From: Cutaneotrichosporon cavernicola
Taxonomy: Eukaryota > Basidiomycota > Tremellomycetes > Trichosporonales > Trichosporonaceae
Assembly: GCF_030864355.1 (NCBI RefSeq)
Contig: NC_083396.1
Coordinates: 2,232,001 to 2,296,000 of the forward strand
Reading direction: 5' to 3'
Length of the DNA stretch: 64,000 nt
The notes beneath the pieces were generated by a model. The model worked only from the letters and a program-made list of their open reading frames with translations. It did not search any database and had not been told where the DNA came from. Below, one piece after another: positions 43,691 to 55,550 of this stretch (the stretch's first letter is position 1; the number at the start of each line of letters is the position of its first letter). The position numbers were made by a program, and so were the translations under genes.

Positions 43691-46681
43691 TGCCGGACAC
43701 GACGACGACGACAACCTACGCCACAACCATAACCTACCTCTCCACACGCCTACTGCCACGTCCTCTCATCGCGACTTTCTCTCTCCCTTGTGTATACATT
43801 ATATTGGACCCCGGCATAATGGCGCTGGAACGGCAGCGCTCAGCATACAAGACTCGGTCGGCGCGTCCACCCACAGGACACGCGCCTCTGCATGATTTTC
43901 GTACCATAGCTCGCAATAGATACTTTTACTGCCTTGCATGAGTGTAGCATGGCAAGGCGAAGCAATGCATGGTTGGGACACCGCGGGAGCCGACAGTGAG
44001 TACAGGAGTGTGCAGCGAGCAGCGAGAGCCGTGAGCAGTGCATTGGAATGTGTGTGCGCCGCAAACTCATGACGTGCATGACGCGTGGGATGGGCTACGT
44101 ACCCGTTCTGTCGCGGATCTCACCTGCGCCCACCTTTCAGTTGCTTCAACCTTCATGCAGCAACGCCTGATGGCGGCCTTGACATCACGCCTGGTGCAGG
44201 ACCAAGGCACTCTTCAACTTTCCAAGCAACAGCAACGAGCCACCGGCCCCATCGCTTAGACCTCCGCGGCATGCGGACGCTCACTGTCCATAGATACCAG
44301 GTCCAACCAAGATCCACGAGATGGTTGTGTGAGTGCGTCAGTGTGATCCAGACCGAGCATTCCGAAAGCAACGGAGAGCAGTTTGGCCCACCTACTGTGT
44401 TAATAGTACACGACACAGTCGGGCATGCTAACATGCGACGGGCCTGCCAGCCTGCCATCCTGCCATTCCGCCAACCTGTCAACCTGAGCATGCGAGTCGC
44501 AAGCTTACCACAAGTGCTTGTTCCTTCACACTGCCATTGCCCAGCCACGGCTAGCGCGACCGAGCTCCCTCCCGGCATGTTCCCAGCCCATGCAATACTT
44601 TACATGTACCACGTCCCCATCGGCTCCCATGTCTAACAAGTCGGATGCCACGCTCCCTCGCATCTTCCCACGACTTGCAGGATACCATTCGAGCACTCGA
44701 GGGCCCGAGGATCTGAGAACTTCGCAGACTTATGTGACTGCTCCCACATTCAGCTTTTTCTCATTCCAACAGCATCCGGGGCCGTAGGCAGAGACAGATG
44801 GTCCAGACCCTCGACGCCACCAAGCCAGCCAGTCGCAGTCTCAAGTCTCCGGTTCAGCCTAGTCCAATCCTAATCCCAGTCCAGTCTCAGCCAAGATCAA
44901 CCTCTGAGTCTTGCTCTAGCCCCAAAATCCAAGCTCCAAACTCAAGCTCCAAGGTTGATTTGAAACAGAAACCAGAAGTTAAACAGCTTATACATCTGCG
45001 CCCCCAGGAACCATGGCGCCGCCCAGTACGCCAATTTCAGCCAGCGGGGAATTGCACTGGATTGAGTGCGGCGGCGGGGCGCCTTGTGGCTCCGCGGGGG
45101 TCGCGGGGACGAACGAATGGTAATGTACCCCTACGCCAAGCGGATCTTACGTGAGGAATGAAGGGGATGGGATCGAGCGCCAGAAGAGTCGAGCGCATCT
45201 TCAAATCTGATTCCCCCTCGCGCCACCGCCACGGCACGCAGCTACCTTGAGGTCTTGAGGTTAAGTGGGCATGGAGATGAGCAGAGAAGCTGAACCGAGG
45301 TTCTGGAGACTCCGTCGTATGTGTTCCCGAGTAAGGGTGCTGACTAGATTTACCAGTCATATATATAGAGTGAGGGACAGTGACATGTCCATGAAACATG
45401 AGGACCAATGGGTGTGAAATGACAATGCCAATATAGGAGCAGACGCGATTCCTCAACAGGTCAGCTGGAAGAGGTAGAGACCAGAACAGTAATGTCCAAT
45501 AGTAGTAGTAGCAGTAGCAGTAGCAGTAGCAGCAGGAAGAAGTGACGTGAGCACCAGTGGCGTCAGGCAGCGCCGACGCGACGCGTTACTGAATCGAGCA
45601 AGGCGCGAAAGTGGGGCCAGACTTGAAATGGGTTTAGAGGACAAGCTCAATGCTCAAATTCCCTTGAAACGCCCTTTCAGGCGTTGTGAGCTTGAGGCCC
45701 TCTAACAGAGTAAAGAATGCGGGGTCTGTCATTTCCTGCCCTTGACCGTCGTTCGTATGCCGTCACCCACCTGTTTCCCACAGGCACATGATCACGAGGC
45801 ACCGTATTCGTCTTCCCACTTTTGATGTTGCTCCAGTCTCTGGAGTCGTACCTGTAGACTTGTAGCAGAGCACATGATGCATTTATCTGCGCCGCCAATA
45901 CACCCTCCTGCCCCACCATTTTTAACTGGCCTCTTTGGGCCTCCACCCCGCCGCAAGAAGCCATGAACTAGAGCCTGCCGCCCGCGCTGGGCCGCATTAC
46001 CTGATGCGGACAGTGGCGCATGACCCCACCCCACGGAGATGCTAACATTACTCGGGCGGTACCCCTTTGGGCTCCCTGCCTTAGGACCAGAGCCAAGATC
46101 CATGAATCATGTTCGACAGATGTCAGGCGATCAAGCGATGGAGACGACACCAATGTCGCAGCCTACGTCCTATCGGATCCAGCACCCGAGTGACCTGTCT
46201 TGTTCATTCCCCCACTACGCGTTTCTTGCTGTTGTACTCTCCGCTATCCGAGTCGTCTAACTCTACATCTACATCTACATCTGCATCCATCCGCCACCTC
46301 CGACTTGCTTCTCCTTCTTCCACTCCACGTCCTCGTCATTACCGACCCCGACAATCCCGAAGCCGACCCCGCCATCGCCGTAATATCTTACTCGTCACGC
46401 CGTTACCAATCAGGCATTAAGCGTTCAAGCGACTTTCCTTTCTTCTGGAATACAACTAGAACGCCCATCCGCAGTACATCCCTCCCGAACATTACATTAC
46501 TTTACTTTACATTCCATTCACTCGGTCCATCCTTGGACGAGTCAACCGGTGATTGTTCTACACTTGTATCCTATCGGCCTTTCTGACAAGACCGAGGGAC
46601 GGTGCCTCCGATCTCGGACCTATCTCTTCATCAGATACCTCGGTTGAAGCGGTTCTGGCAACGCGTGCCCACAACCCCGCC
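43691..46681. other. 3.0-kb gene-poor intergenic region
   Basis: No convincing coding exons were found on either strand. The longest frame (44085-44636 plus) has no family-like sequence and no codon pattern like its neighbours. The region holds a GTA/AGC trinucleotide repeat (45499-45535), a short ACATCT repeat (46263-46285) and a pyrimidine-rich leader before 46682. Bases 44800-44960 are rich in CCAAG/CTCAAG/CCAGT repeats of weak order. Confidence 0.5.
45499..45535 (+). repeat. Trinucleotide (AGT/AGC)n microsatellite
   Basis: Units of AGT then AGC (TAGTAGTAGTAGCAGTAGCA type) run for about 37 bases in noncoding DNA. They show no link to a gene. Confidence 0.8.
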
Positions 46682-48454
46682 ATGCCCCTCGACCTCCATG
46701 ACCGAGGCAATCCTTGCCCAAGTGGGCCATGTACGCCCACCCCCTTTGAGATTGTATGTACATCCATCTAGCTGGTGCTGATGTTAGAAATCGCTCGCAT
46801 TTGGGAAACCTCGCGCGATCCCGACGTCGATATCGAACGGTTCCGTCGCTTCCGACTGCAGTGCCCGTACCGAAGCGAGCGCATCCACCGCTGCAAGCGA
46901 AGAACCGCAGACGCCGGCGTCTGCACTCGCAGGCCTGGCTATTAGCTCGTGCGACGTCACACCCCTCTCATCCCCGATCATCTCCCCTCCTTCCGCTGTA
47001 ACTGGCAAGCGCCATCGCGACGGATGGACTCTGGACGAGGTACAGCTACTTGAGAATGTAAGTCGCCCGAAGCACTTGACAGGCCTTGAGGGAGAAGCCG
47101 GGAAGCTGGCACGGCAAGGCGCAGTTGCGCCGGTGCATCCCATTGTTGGATACATTCATCTGATATGGCGCCTCGTGGTGATCAATTGTGGTGCAACAAC
47201 CCCATCCACTAACTGCAGGTACTGGCTCGCCCCCCGCCCGACCTGCACTTTCCTCCCGGCTCAATGCCCCATCCCGAGATACTCGATGGCCTTACCTCAG
47301 CCCTAATGGAGAGGCTAGGCTACGAGGACATGTCGGCCACGTCGATCCCGATGGACATTGACTGCTCGTCTGTAGACACGTGGCCGCACTCGTGGGACGC
47401 GACGAGGGACAAGCTCACCGCTCTCGCTCTGGCGGAAACGCGCCTCGGCGCCGAGCTCGCCAACCGCAAACTCACGAGACAGGAACGCCTAGAGCGCCCG
47501 GGTATCAAGCGCGTGGGGACCATGGATTACCTCGACGACGAGGAGAGCACAATGCCGAGCGAGCGCATCGGCCGCATCCTTCGTCTCTCGACAACATTGC
47601 AGAACAGCGCGCGCGGCATCCTGGCTGACCGCCCGCCCACCCTCACCATTCCCGTGCCGGATCGAGCCGCGCCCCTTGCGCCGTCCCGCTCCGAGGGAGG
47701 TCTCGCCCGCACCTCGTCCTCCTTATCCGTAAGCTCGGCGGGCAGTATGAGCCGGCGTCCCTCACTTCTTGCCCGCGGCCGCAGTTTCACGGCAGAGGAC
47801 CTGGAAGGCGACGACGACGAGAGTATATTCTTTGGACAAGGCCTCAGCTCCCCACCCGACGAAGTCACGCCGACGACCCCACCGTCAGCCGAGGCGCCTG
47901 CTGTGGCAGTACTCTCTCCCTCACCCCCAGAAGAACGAGCGCCTAAGCGAGTCTCATTAGGCCGAAGCAAAAGTTACGGCCCGTCTCCTCGTGACGCCCA
48001 GGCACGCCGCGACTCATTTCTCGCCCCTTCCATGCCCCCGGCCCCAAGAGTTCTGGGCCTGGACGAGAGCCCAGGTCCCTCACCCAGTATAGAATTGGCA
48101 GGGGCGTTCGAGTGGACCGCGCGTTCACGTACCCCTCCAGGCTGGGAGAGTGATTCTGACCGAGAATGTCCACGCGAGTGTCCGCGGGAATGTCCACGCC
48201 GCCGTAAATTGCGGGGAACACTGGCGATGACGGCCTTGAATGCTGCGACAAGGGAGCGATCATCTTCCCTTTCGAGTGGGAGTGGGGGTGGGAGTGGTGG
48301 GAGCGCATCGTCACGATCGCGCTCGGCGTCACTTAGCGCCAGCGACGGGACATGTACCCCGCCCCTGGTGCTTAGTTCGATGGTGGACGAGGCTGCGCGG
48401 GGTGGTGGTACTCTCCTCTCCCCGTTTAGGGAGAAGCCATTCGATCTGGCCTGA
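46682..48454 (+). CDS. Serine-rich protein of unknown function
   Basis: Three exons joined by eye: 46682-46753, 46788-47057 and 47219-48454 (introns 34 and 161 nt), 525 residues. I do not recognise it. Residues 80-130 contain AVTGKRHRDGWTLDEVQLLE and then PPPDLHFPPGSMPHPEILDG, which look like short interaction motifs. A more ordered block follows: DTWPHSWDATRDKLTALALA, RLGAELANRKLTRQERLERP, GRILRLSTTLQNSARGIL. The rest is Ser-rich with RRPSLL, RRDSFL and KRVSLGRSKSYG, all fitting basophilic kinase sites (R-x-x-S). A tandem ECPR repeat (three copies) and a Gly/Ser run lie near the end. The start was chosen because exon 1 splices in frame into the long open frame. It is possibly a phospho-regulated cytoplasmic or cortical protein, by inference only. 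Confidence 0.75.
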
Positions 48455-49299
48455 GTGAGTGGTTTGGCGCCGGCGCGGAACCCGTCTGGTCAGAGGATGT
48501 CTGGGATGTACGGTAGTGTTCTACCTACTGGTTGTATCATGACAACATGGACCATTTGCCATTTGAGCGGTAGATGCTGATGGAGGGAATGCTTAGACGG
48601 CAGCTTGGCAGGCGTCTTGATACTGTGTGACCGCCTGACGACTGGTAGGTTGGTGGTGATAGGGGTGTGCCACGTGGCCATATCCGAGAGACTTAAGAGG
48701 TAGAGGTAGCAGACTGAAAAAGCGCAGTTAGAGCGCAGAGAGCGCAGTCACGGAATCAAGACTTGACTTGGTGGGGTTAGTCACTTTGAACTGGGAATAT
48801 ACAACCGCTGCCAAGACTTTGATAGGAAAGTGTAAACCCCACCCTAATCGGAGACAAAAGGTACAATTAGAGACAGCCGGAGTGGCCGGACTAACACCTC
48901 CACTTTCCTCCACTTTCATCCGCTCCGTTCCGGGTTAGCTCAGCCGCCTTTTGCCCGAGTCAAACCGGTTACTCAAACCTTCCCTACACTCAGGCTCTCG
49001 ACTCGCTCGGAAGTTCCAGTTCCATGTCATGTTGACATCTTGTTACATCTCGGTCAGATACTGCCTTGTCCCTTCATCACTATCATTGTTCATCTACTCA
49101 TCTACCCATCTCATTCACACGATATACCTCACTTGGAACACCCCACACGACACTTCCTGTATACATCACGGCTCATCACACGACCCGTAGTCCCATCTCA
49201 CTTGGACACCGACCAAAGCCAAACCCCACCAAGGCCGAACCCAACCCTGGCCCCACCACCCTACCACCCTACCACACCACCCCCCCACCTTCCCTCGCC
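48455..49299. other. Intergenic, promoter of the DUF1275 gene
   Basis: These 845 bases hold the 3' flank of the serine-rich gene and a C-rich leader (CCAACCCTGGCCCCACCACC type) upstream of 49300. No gene is supported. Confidence 0.5.
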
Positions 49300-50559
49300 A
49301 TGTCCGGATCAGACAAGACCGACGTCGAGCTCGCCTCTCCAAAGGCCCCACGCGGTCTCTGGGCATATCTCGACTCTAGTATCGACCCCAAGAAATCCAA
49401 TCCAATTTCACTCTACGCTTGTTTGCTCACTGGATACACTAGCGCCTTGAGCTTCTCTGTAAGTCTGGCTATGATGGATTGAACTAACGCCCAGGCCTGT
49501 TTTATCTGGTACGTAGGTTCAAGAGGATAGATCACGCCATCGCGCCATCACTTCCCATCACATCTCACATGGCCATCACACTTCTTATCGCCATCCACCC
49601 TGGTTGATTTTTCGGCCCGAGTGGCGCACTGGCTTGACGCCATCATCTTTTCTGAATGGAGACGGCACGGTACATGATCACCGCTGCCCATTTCTTACCC
49701 TTGCTGTTCCAATTTCAACCTCGCCCCTTGCCCCCTCGCCAATATTTGCTGACCCCAGGTGCGGCTTCCAAACCGGAAACGTGGCCATGTTGGGCATTGC
49801 TGTCGCGCGTACTTTTGACCCGGAATACGAACGTACATACCACTTTGAAAAGCCCGACCAACAAGCGGTTATCTCGGTCCTCGCCTTCCTGATCGGCACC
49901 TCGCTTGGACGTATCGGTGACCGCATGGGTGCGAGGAAGCGCTCATGGCTCATCCTCGGGACGTTCATTCAGTGCCTCTGCTGCCTCGCGGCCGCTCTCA
50001 CTGCCCATTACTCTGGCGAGGGACCATACGCAACGTGAGTCTGTCTCTTGGCGCTGCGTGGGCGGCTGGCTGCGGAGATGCCCACTGCGCCCACTGCATC
50101 CGCTTCCGCTGTCGGAGATCACCGAGCCGTTGGTGCTTTCTACCTGAATTGGCACCTCCACAATCCCACAATCCTCATTTGTCCAACGCTGATACCAGTT
50201 CCCGCTGGGGCCCGTCCTGGGCGACACCGCTCGGCCTGACCTGTCTCGCGTTCCTCTCGGCCTCCCTTGGTCTCCAGGGTATCATGGGCAAGCGCGTCGG
50301 CTCGCCCATGAACACGACGGTTGTGCTCACGACGACGTGGGTCGAGATCTTCAACGACCCCCTCCTCCTCAGCCTGAAGAAGCAGACTGGCCGCGACGTC
50401 CGTATTGGGGGCGTGCTTGCACTGCTGTTTGGCGCATTCCTCAGTCGCGCACTCACAAACGCTTGCAATGGTGCGGCGGGTGCGATCGGATGCCTCGCCG
50501 CGCTCCGCATGATCCAGCTCGTGTGGTGGCTCTTTGTGCCATCTCCTCCTGAGGCGTAG
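49300..50559 (+). CDS. DUF1275 (YoaK-like) membrane protein
   Basis: Four exons: 49300-49458, 49495-49508 (14 nt), 49759-50034 and 50199-50559, 269 residues. The family is of unknown function and widespread in bacteria and fungi, with about six membrane helices. Marks are ISLYACLLTGYTSALSFSAC, then FIWCGFQTGNVAMLGIAVAR (the F-x-T-G-N signature of the family), VISVLAFLIGTSLGRIGDR, LILGTFIQCLCCLAAALTA, PSWATPLGLTCLAFLSASLG, MNTTVVLTTTWVEIFNDP and GGVLALLFGAFLSRAL. The micro-exon is needed to keep the signature intact. The intron after it is 250 nt. It converges on the YAR1-like gene. Confidence 0.88.
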
Positions 50560-51010
50560 GCGTAGGCGTAACATGCGTAGGAGGCGTAAGATCGGGATGT
50601 GCTAGAGGCAAGGGGGGCATAGAGGAGATCTAGAGCGGTAGAACACTGTTGTTGGGGAGGACATTAATCATAGCATAGACATGCATTTACATTGCGGCAG
50701 GCCAGAGGTCGGAATACGTCTCGTAAACGTGTAGTGCTCACGCAGTGGAGTTGAACAGCGCTACTGCAGATCCCTCGTATCTTCTCACAGCACTGTTCTG
50801 AAGAGTTGGACACTACGCAGCGCAACTCGTCACCCAAAACCTCGACCTTTGTTCAGCTGAGAGACGCTCCAGCACGGCGCCAGACACATATTCATCTGAC
50901 CAGCAAGCACTCTCCTTCCTGGCACCGCTGCTCTGTCCTCGCCAGAGAGCCCAGAGAGCGCGATCGCCCTGCCCCTAACCACCCGTCTAGTCATTAATGC
51001 ATACAATAAT
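50560..51010. other. Convergent intergenic region
   Basis: These 451 bases lie between two convergent stops. A GTAGGCGTAGGCGTAACATG-type short direct repeat (AGGCGT) lies at 50555-50590. I see no gene. Confidence 0.45.
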
Positions 51011-52011
51011 CTAAACCTTGAGTTGCGCAGCCTTATCGGCAACGTCGTCAACAGGCTCAACCTCGACAGGCTCAACCCCCTGCTCATCACGGGACGGCAC
51101 CTCCTCCTCGGCAGCCACACCAGCAGTCATGCGTACCTCGTCGTCATCGCCCTCGATTTTCCAGATATATCCCTCGATCCAGCCCGCGACCTCTTCCTTG
51201 CCCTCGCCCGAGAACAGGGCTTCCGCAAAGGCGTCGCGTCCCGCGCCGTTGCATTGCTTCTGTCAGCATCCATCATCCAAAGAAGCCCCATATGACATCA
51301 ACATACCTTGAGGACCTGGATGCCGCCACCGTTGGTGTCGGGGACATCAACAAGCGCCTGGACGCAGGCAACGTGGTTGTTCAGCACAGCCCAGTGCACG
51401 GCCGGAGAACCGGCCTCGTTCTTGGCGGAAATTAGGGCGGGGAGAGCAGAAGCGGGGACATTGGCGAGGATGAGCTTGACGACGTCTGGGGTTAGCCACA
51501 ATCTAACGGCCCAGTTATCCGCAAGCCATCTCCTGGACGCTGGACACTGGACATGGATCAAGTCCATGGAAAGCTGGCCTGGTCTCAAGGTATCCCGCTC
51601 AGCGTCTCCGTATCCCCCAACTAGCCATCTCCCTCACACCCGTCTATACATCCCTTCCCATCCTCTCTCCAAACATTCTCCCCTCACTCCCACACTCCAG
51701 CCCCAGCCCCAGCCCCAGCCCCAGCCCCAGCCCCAGCCCCAGCCCCAGCCCCAGCCCCAGCCCCAGCCCCAGCCCCAGCCCCAGCCCCAGCCCCAGCCCC
51801 AGCCCCATCCCTAGCCCTAGCCCCGGCCCCGGCCACACTCACCCAGGTGCCCATTGCCGCAGGCCATGTGCAACACCGAGTTGCCGCGGTCGTCGCGAGC
51901 GCTCGATACCGCCCCCCAGCCATACGCATCCGCAAAGGCCTGTACGTCCTCGAGGTCGCCGTAACGCGCGCTCAGCACCAGGTCCTCGAACTCGTCGGGT
52001 GTTGGCGCCAT
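51011..52011 (-). CDS. YAR1: Ankyrin-repeat protein, Yar1-like
   Basis: Three exons: 51843-52011, 51307-51485 and 51011-51259, 198 residues, the size of yeast Yar1. Yar1 is the chaperone of ribosomal protein Rps3 in 40S assembly. The sequence has EFEDLVLSARYGDLEDVQAF, then RDDRGNSVLHMACGNGHLDV (ankyrin), then AKNEAGSPAVHWAVLNNHVA (ankyrin), GRDAFAEALFSGEGKEEVAG, and an acidic end with IEGDDDEVRM and EEEVPSRDEQGVEPVEVEPV. Two repeats plus an acidic tail match the Yar1 layout; the symbol is by layout and length, so moderately sure. The first intron is 357 nt and holds a G-rich hexanucleotide tract. Confidence 0.8.
51695..51834 (-). repeat. Intronic GGGGCT hexanucleotide repeat
   Basis: On the plus strand CCCCAG occurs 17 times without change at 51701-51802. 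Degenerate units lie on both sides (CTCCAG before; CCCCAT, CCCTAG and CCCCGG after). The sense strand of the host gene reads (GGGGCT)17. The tract is inside the first intron of the YAR1-like gene. It could form G-quadruplexes and create dipeptide-like ORFs (PQ on plus, LG/AG on minus), which are not genes. Confidence 0.95.
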
Positions 52012-52436
52012 GATGTGTGGTGTGATGGAACGTGATGAACGCGAAAATATCTGCTGGGTGGCAACTGTGCGCCAGGTCACGTGGGAAGTAGGCGCCCAGG
52101 CCCAGCCACGGCATGCCTACAACTGGCCATTCCAGCCATCACCTTGGGGCGCCTGTTGAGCAACCCGCGCACCTAATCCCCATCACATCAGCCAGCAGCC
52201 ACGCTACAGTCCAAACCTCCGACACCACGCAACTACCTAAGGGATGCATGCGTTCCGACAGGGATGATGAGCTTGCGATGGCTTGGTACGAGAATACAGG
52301 GTGATGTTGGAATGAGGCCGGTGCGTGGCGTGAGGGCAAGAGGGGGATGAACAAGACTTGGGACGAACAGGAATTATACAAAAGCCATAGTGTGCGTAGT
52401 GTGGACAGGCGTGCGTAATAGTCATGACGACGGCAT
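52012..52436. other. Intergenic upstream of the YAR1-like gene
   Basis: This 425-bp interval separates two minus-strand genes. No coding or structured element is apparent. CACGTG is present (52078-52083). Confidence 0.4.
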
Positions 52437-55400
52437 TTAGTGGATGAGGTACGTGCCGAGACACTGGATGGTGGCGATGATAGTCACAATGTAGAAGGCA
52501 TTAGGGTAGCCAGAGGGGTTGCCGCCGATGGCCGAGCTCCAGATGGCGCCGCCGATGGCAGGGCCGAAGAAGCGTGCCATTGACACGGTCGACTGGGCCA
52601 GGCCGTTGGATAGGCCAATGAGGTGGGGTGGCGACATGACGTTCTGTTGTCAGCTGTGGCCTTCTGCGCATCTCACAATTAGGATCATAATCGCCGTGTA
52701 GGCAAAGGTACCGCCGCAGTATCGGAGAGCCGAGATGAGTGACATGGACGTCATGGTGATAAAGTTGCCGGGGCTAGTGGGCGACGCGATCGGGTGCAGG
52801 AGCGGCACCAGGATGTAGCCGGGGACATAGAGCCAGCATCCAAGACGGAACATCTGGAGCATCGAGAAGCGACCAAGAGGAGGGCCAAGACGTGGGAAAA
52901 GGTAGAATTGGTAGACGAGCTGGCCGACACACATGATGGCGACGAAGACCGAGTAGTTGGCCGGTGTGACGCCGACGCCACCGCTCTTGTAAGGCGTGAT
53001 AATAAACGACAGGAAGATCTGAGCGTGCGCCGAGTCGTGGCACGCCAGCAGGCCGTACTGCGAGATGACCAGAAGCGGCAGGAGTTTCCACCGCGACGTC
53101 GGCTTCTCAGCAACATGCGTGGACGAACTCGACGATGCCGTCGGAGACGACTGCTGCTGCTCGTTGATTGCAGTGAGCGCAGGGACCCCCATACGGCGCA
53201 CGGTGCCGGTGGGAGAGAAGAGGTCGTTCCCGTCGTCAGCAGGCTCCTCGAAAGCCGCAATGCCAGGCGTGGACGCGAGGCCCGTGTTGGAGAAGATGGC
53301 GGGGATGACGTTGGACGAGCCGCTGTGGCGGCGAGACGACACACCTGATGGCCGACGGAAGCCAGCAGTCGTGCTCGCGGTGCTGAACACACGGGGTCTA
53401 CCGTAGCGCAGCGACGCCGTGCGGGTGCGGTGGAAGTTGGTGCGCGAAGGTGAGCCCAGTTGTGTAACTGGGGAAGAGAAGCTCGAGTCCAGGGGAGTCC
53501 CGCTGTTGTCCTCAGTATCGACAACCGACGACGACGCGTCGTCCAGGTCAACCAAGTTGCCTTCTCTAATTTCGTCGTCATCGTCCGCGAGGTCCTCATC
53601 ATACTCATCATCGTCGTCGAACACCGCCGTGTCTTGGGCAACGGCGGCCGAGAGCCAAAGATCATTAATGTTGAACGTGTTCTCCTCGTTGGCGAGCAGC
53701 AGCTTGGTGGCGAAGCTGATGTTGCGATCGGCATCCTCTTCGCCAACCGACCCTCTCCCTCCCTGCGCAGCAGAACGTCGGCGTGCAGCCTCGATGGCGC
53801 GGCGTGCCGCAAGCGTGGGGTGCTTTGAACGAATACCACCGTAGCCGTATGCCGTGCCGATGCTCGCCATGCTCTCGTGCCGGGGCATCGGGCGCGGGGC
53901 AGACTGGCCATACTGCGGCGCTTGTGACGACGAATAACCTGGAGTCTGGCCGTACATCGAGCCTCCAAGAGGCGTACCCTCATGAGCAGCGGGCGACAGG
54001 AGGTCACCGGTATTGCTGATACGCATAGCCTGAGACAGCGTAGGACGACGAGAGGGAGCGGGTGTCTCGCCGCGTGCCGCAGCCAGAGGTTCGTCCTTTT
54101 CCACCTCGAGCTGGATACGTTGGCCACCACGGACACCTCCGTCCCATGAGAGGAAGCATGCGAGGACGGCGCCGATGAACATGATCGAGCCGCCGAGTAG
54201 CGTGGGCAGGAAATACGGCAGGCGCTCGAACATGGGGATGCGACCAAGGAAGGTTCCGGGCCAATTAACGGAGGGGCTCTCGAACACGCCGCCAATAACC
54301 TTGTATCAGTTACGCCGTAGATGCGTTAGCTCACAGGCCCAACCACACCACCGAGGCCCCACGAGAAGCCGAGCATCGCGTACGCTCTAGTTGCGTTCGT
54401 GTCGTCCGTCAGATCGCGGACCGACCCGCGGAACTGGTAGGGTCAGTTAAAAGTCAGAGACATTCATACCACTCCGATTGCACCGCCAAAAATTCCTTGG
54501 ATAAGGCGCACGCAGATCGCTTCCGGGAGCTGCTGTCAGCTGACGTACTCGATGGTGTCATAGGCATCACTCACAGATTGCGATGTGCCGAACATGAGGA
54601 GCGCAACGCCATTCCCGAGCATGCTCGCCACAAGGACAGCGCGGCGACCATGCCGGTCGGCGATGCTGCTCCACAAGAGCGAAGTGAGGAATTGAGTGAT
54701 GTAGAAGACGGACACGAGGTTACCTTTACGTCAGCCTCTTTCTGCACGGACTCCTTTACCAGTCCAAAGACCGACAGTTGCATCGAGGTCGTCCTCCGGA
54801 GTGTGGCCCTTGGCGAGGAAGAACTTCTCGACCATGTTCAGCATGAATGGCTGGGACAAGTTGGCCGATAGCAGTTCAGACAGCATGGCCTACATCGTTA
54901 GCTTGTCATAATGAAGGCATGGCAGTGATGCCATGTAGTCACCGGAATCTGGCCCTGAGTGACAGACACCCAGTCACAGTGCGAGCTGTCAAGGGGAAAT
55001 GGCCAGGCCGGCGGCACAGCCAGCCCTTGTCGCGTCACGCTTCAGAGCCGTGTCCGATGAGCTGCCAACTCACGATGCAGAGCACGATCATGGGCAGGAC
55101 CGGGAGTGGCGTCGAGTACGCTGGCCGGATGCCAGGTACGAGGGAAGGCAGCTTGAAGTCGGCATCGTCAAAGTGGTGGTGGCTGGATCGACTGGCCGCA
55201 CGGCTGCGGCGGTGTGGCTCATGGAACGTCGAGAAGCTAGGTCGTACCGAGCTCACGCGACGGGGGTTGTGAACGGGGGTGGCGAGCGCGTCGGCAGCGG
55301 CGCTGGCCCCGGCGCCCGACGCCGAGGTGGAAGTCATTGGAAGGACGCGACCAGACGCGATGCCGAGAAAGCTTCTTTGGCCCTTGCGAGCTGTTGTTGA

Positions 55401-55550
55401 TGAGGACCGACGAGACGGTGATGGAGATGGAGAAGGGGAGTTGGATGTGGTGGCGTCGGGTACTTCGTGAAGTGGGCTCAGGGTGGACGGCGGCTCCGAG
55501 AGCTGTTGTCCAAGAGGAGAATCTGGGCCGCCTTGAGTATTAGGTAGCAT
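52437..55550 (-). CDS. MFS transporter, ZIFL/YCR023C-like
   Basis: This is a multi-exon major facilitator protein of about 800 residues. The N-terminal 170 residues are Ser/Pro-rich and cytoplasmic. The first helix reads STPLPVLPMIVLCI. The loop 2-3 motif SSIADRHGRRAVLVASMLGN (G-x-x-x-D-R-x-G-R-R type) is diagnostic, followed by AICVRLIQGIFGG-like and GFSWGLGGVVGPVIGGVFES segments. A very long cytoplasmic loop after helix 6 is acidic and Ser-rich (DEYDEDLADDDDEIREGNLV). The second half holds LLPLLVISQYGLLACHDSAH, IPF-like helices and the end TVSMARFFGPAIGGAIWSSA with YIVTIIATIQCLGTYLIH. This layout fits the zinc-induced-facilitator-like / yeast YCR023C group. The substrate is unknown. Sure parts are 52437-52636, 52680-54290 and 55080-55550; the small exons between were not fixed. 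Confidence 0.85.

Noticed and set aside
44085..44636. 183-codon plus-strand ORF
   Set aside because: It has no domain-like sequence, no splice context, and scattered codon choice unlike the real genes nearby.
51308..51814. ORF ending in a long Pro-Gln repeat
   Set aside because: It is antisense to YAR1-like exons and made by translating the CCCCAG repeat; no independent gene evidence.
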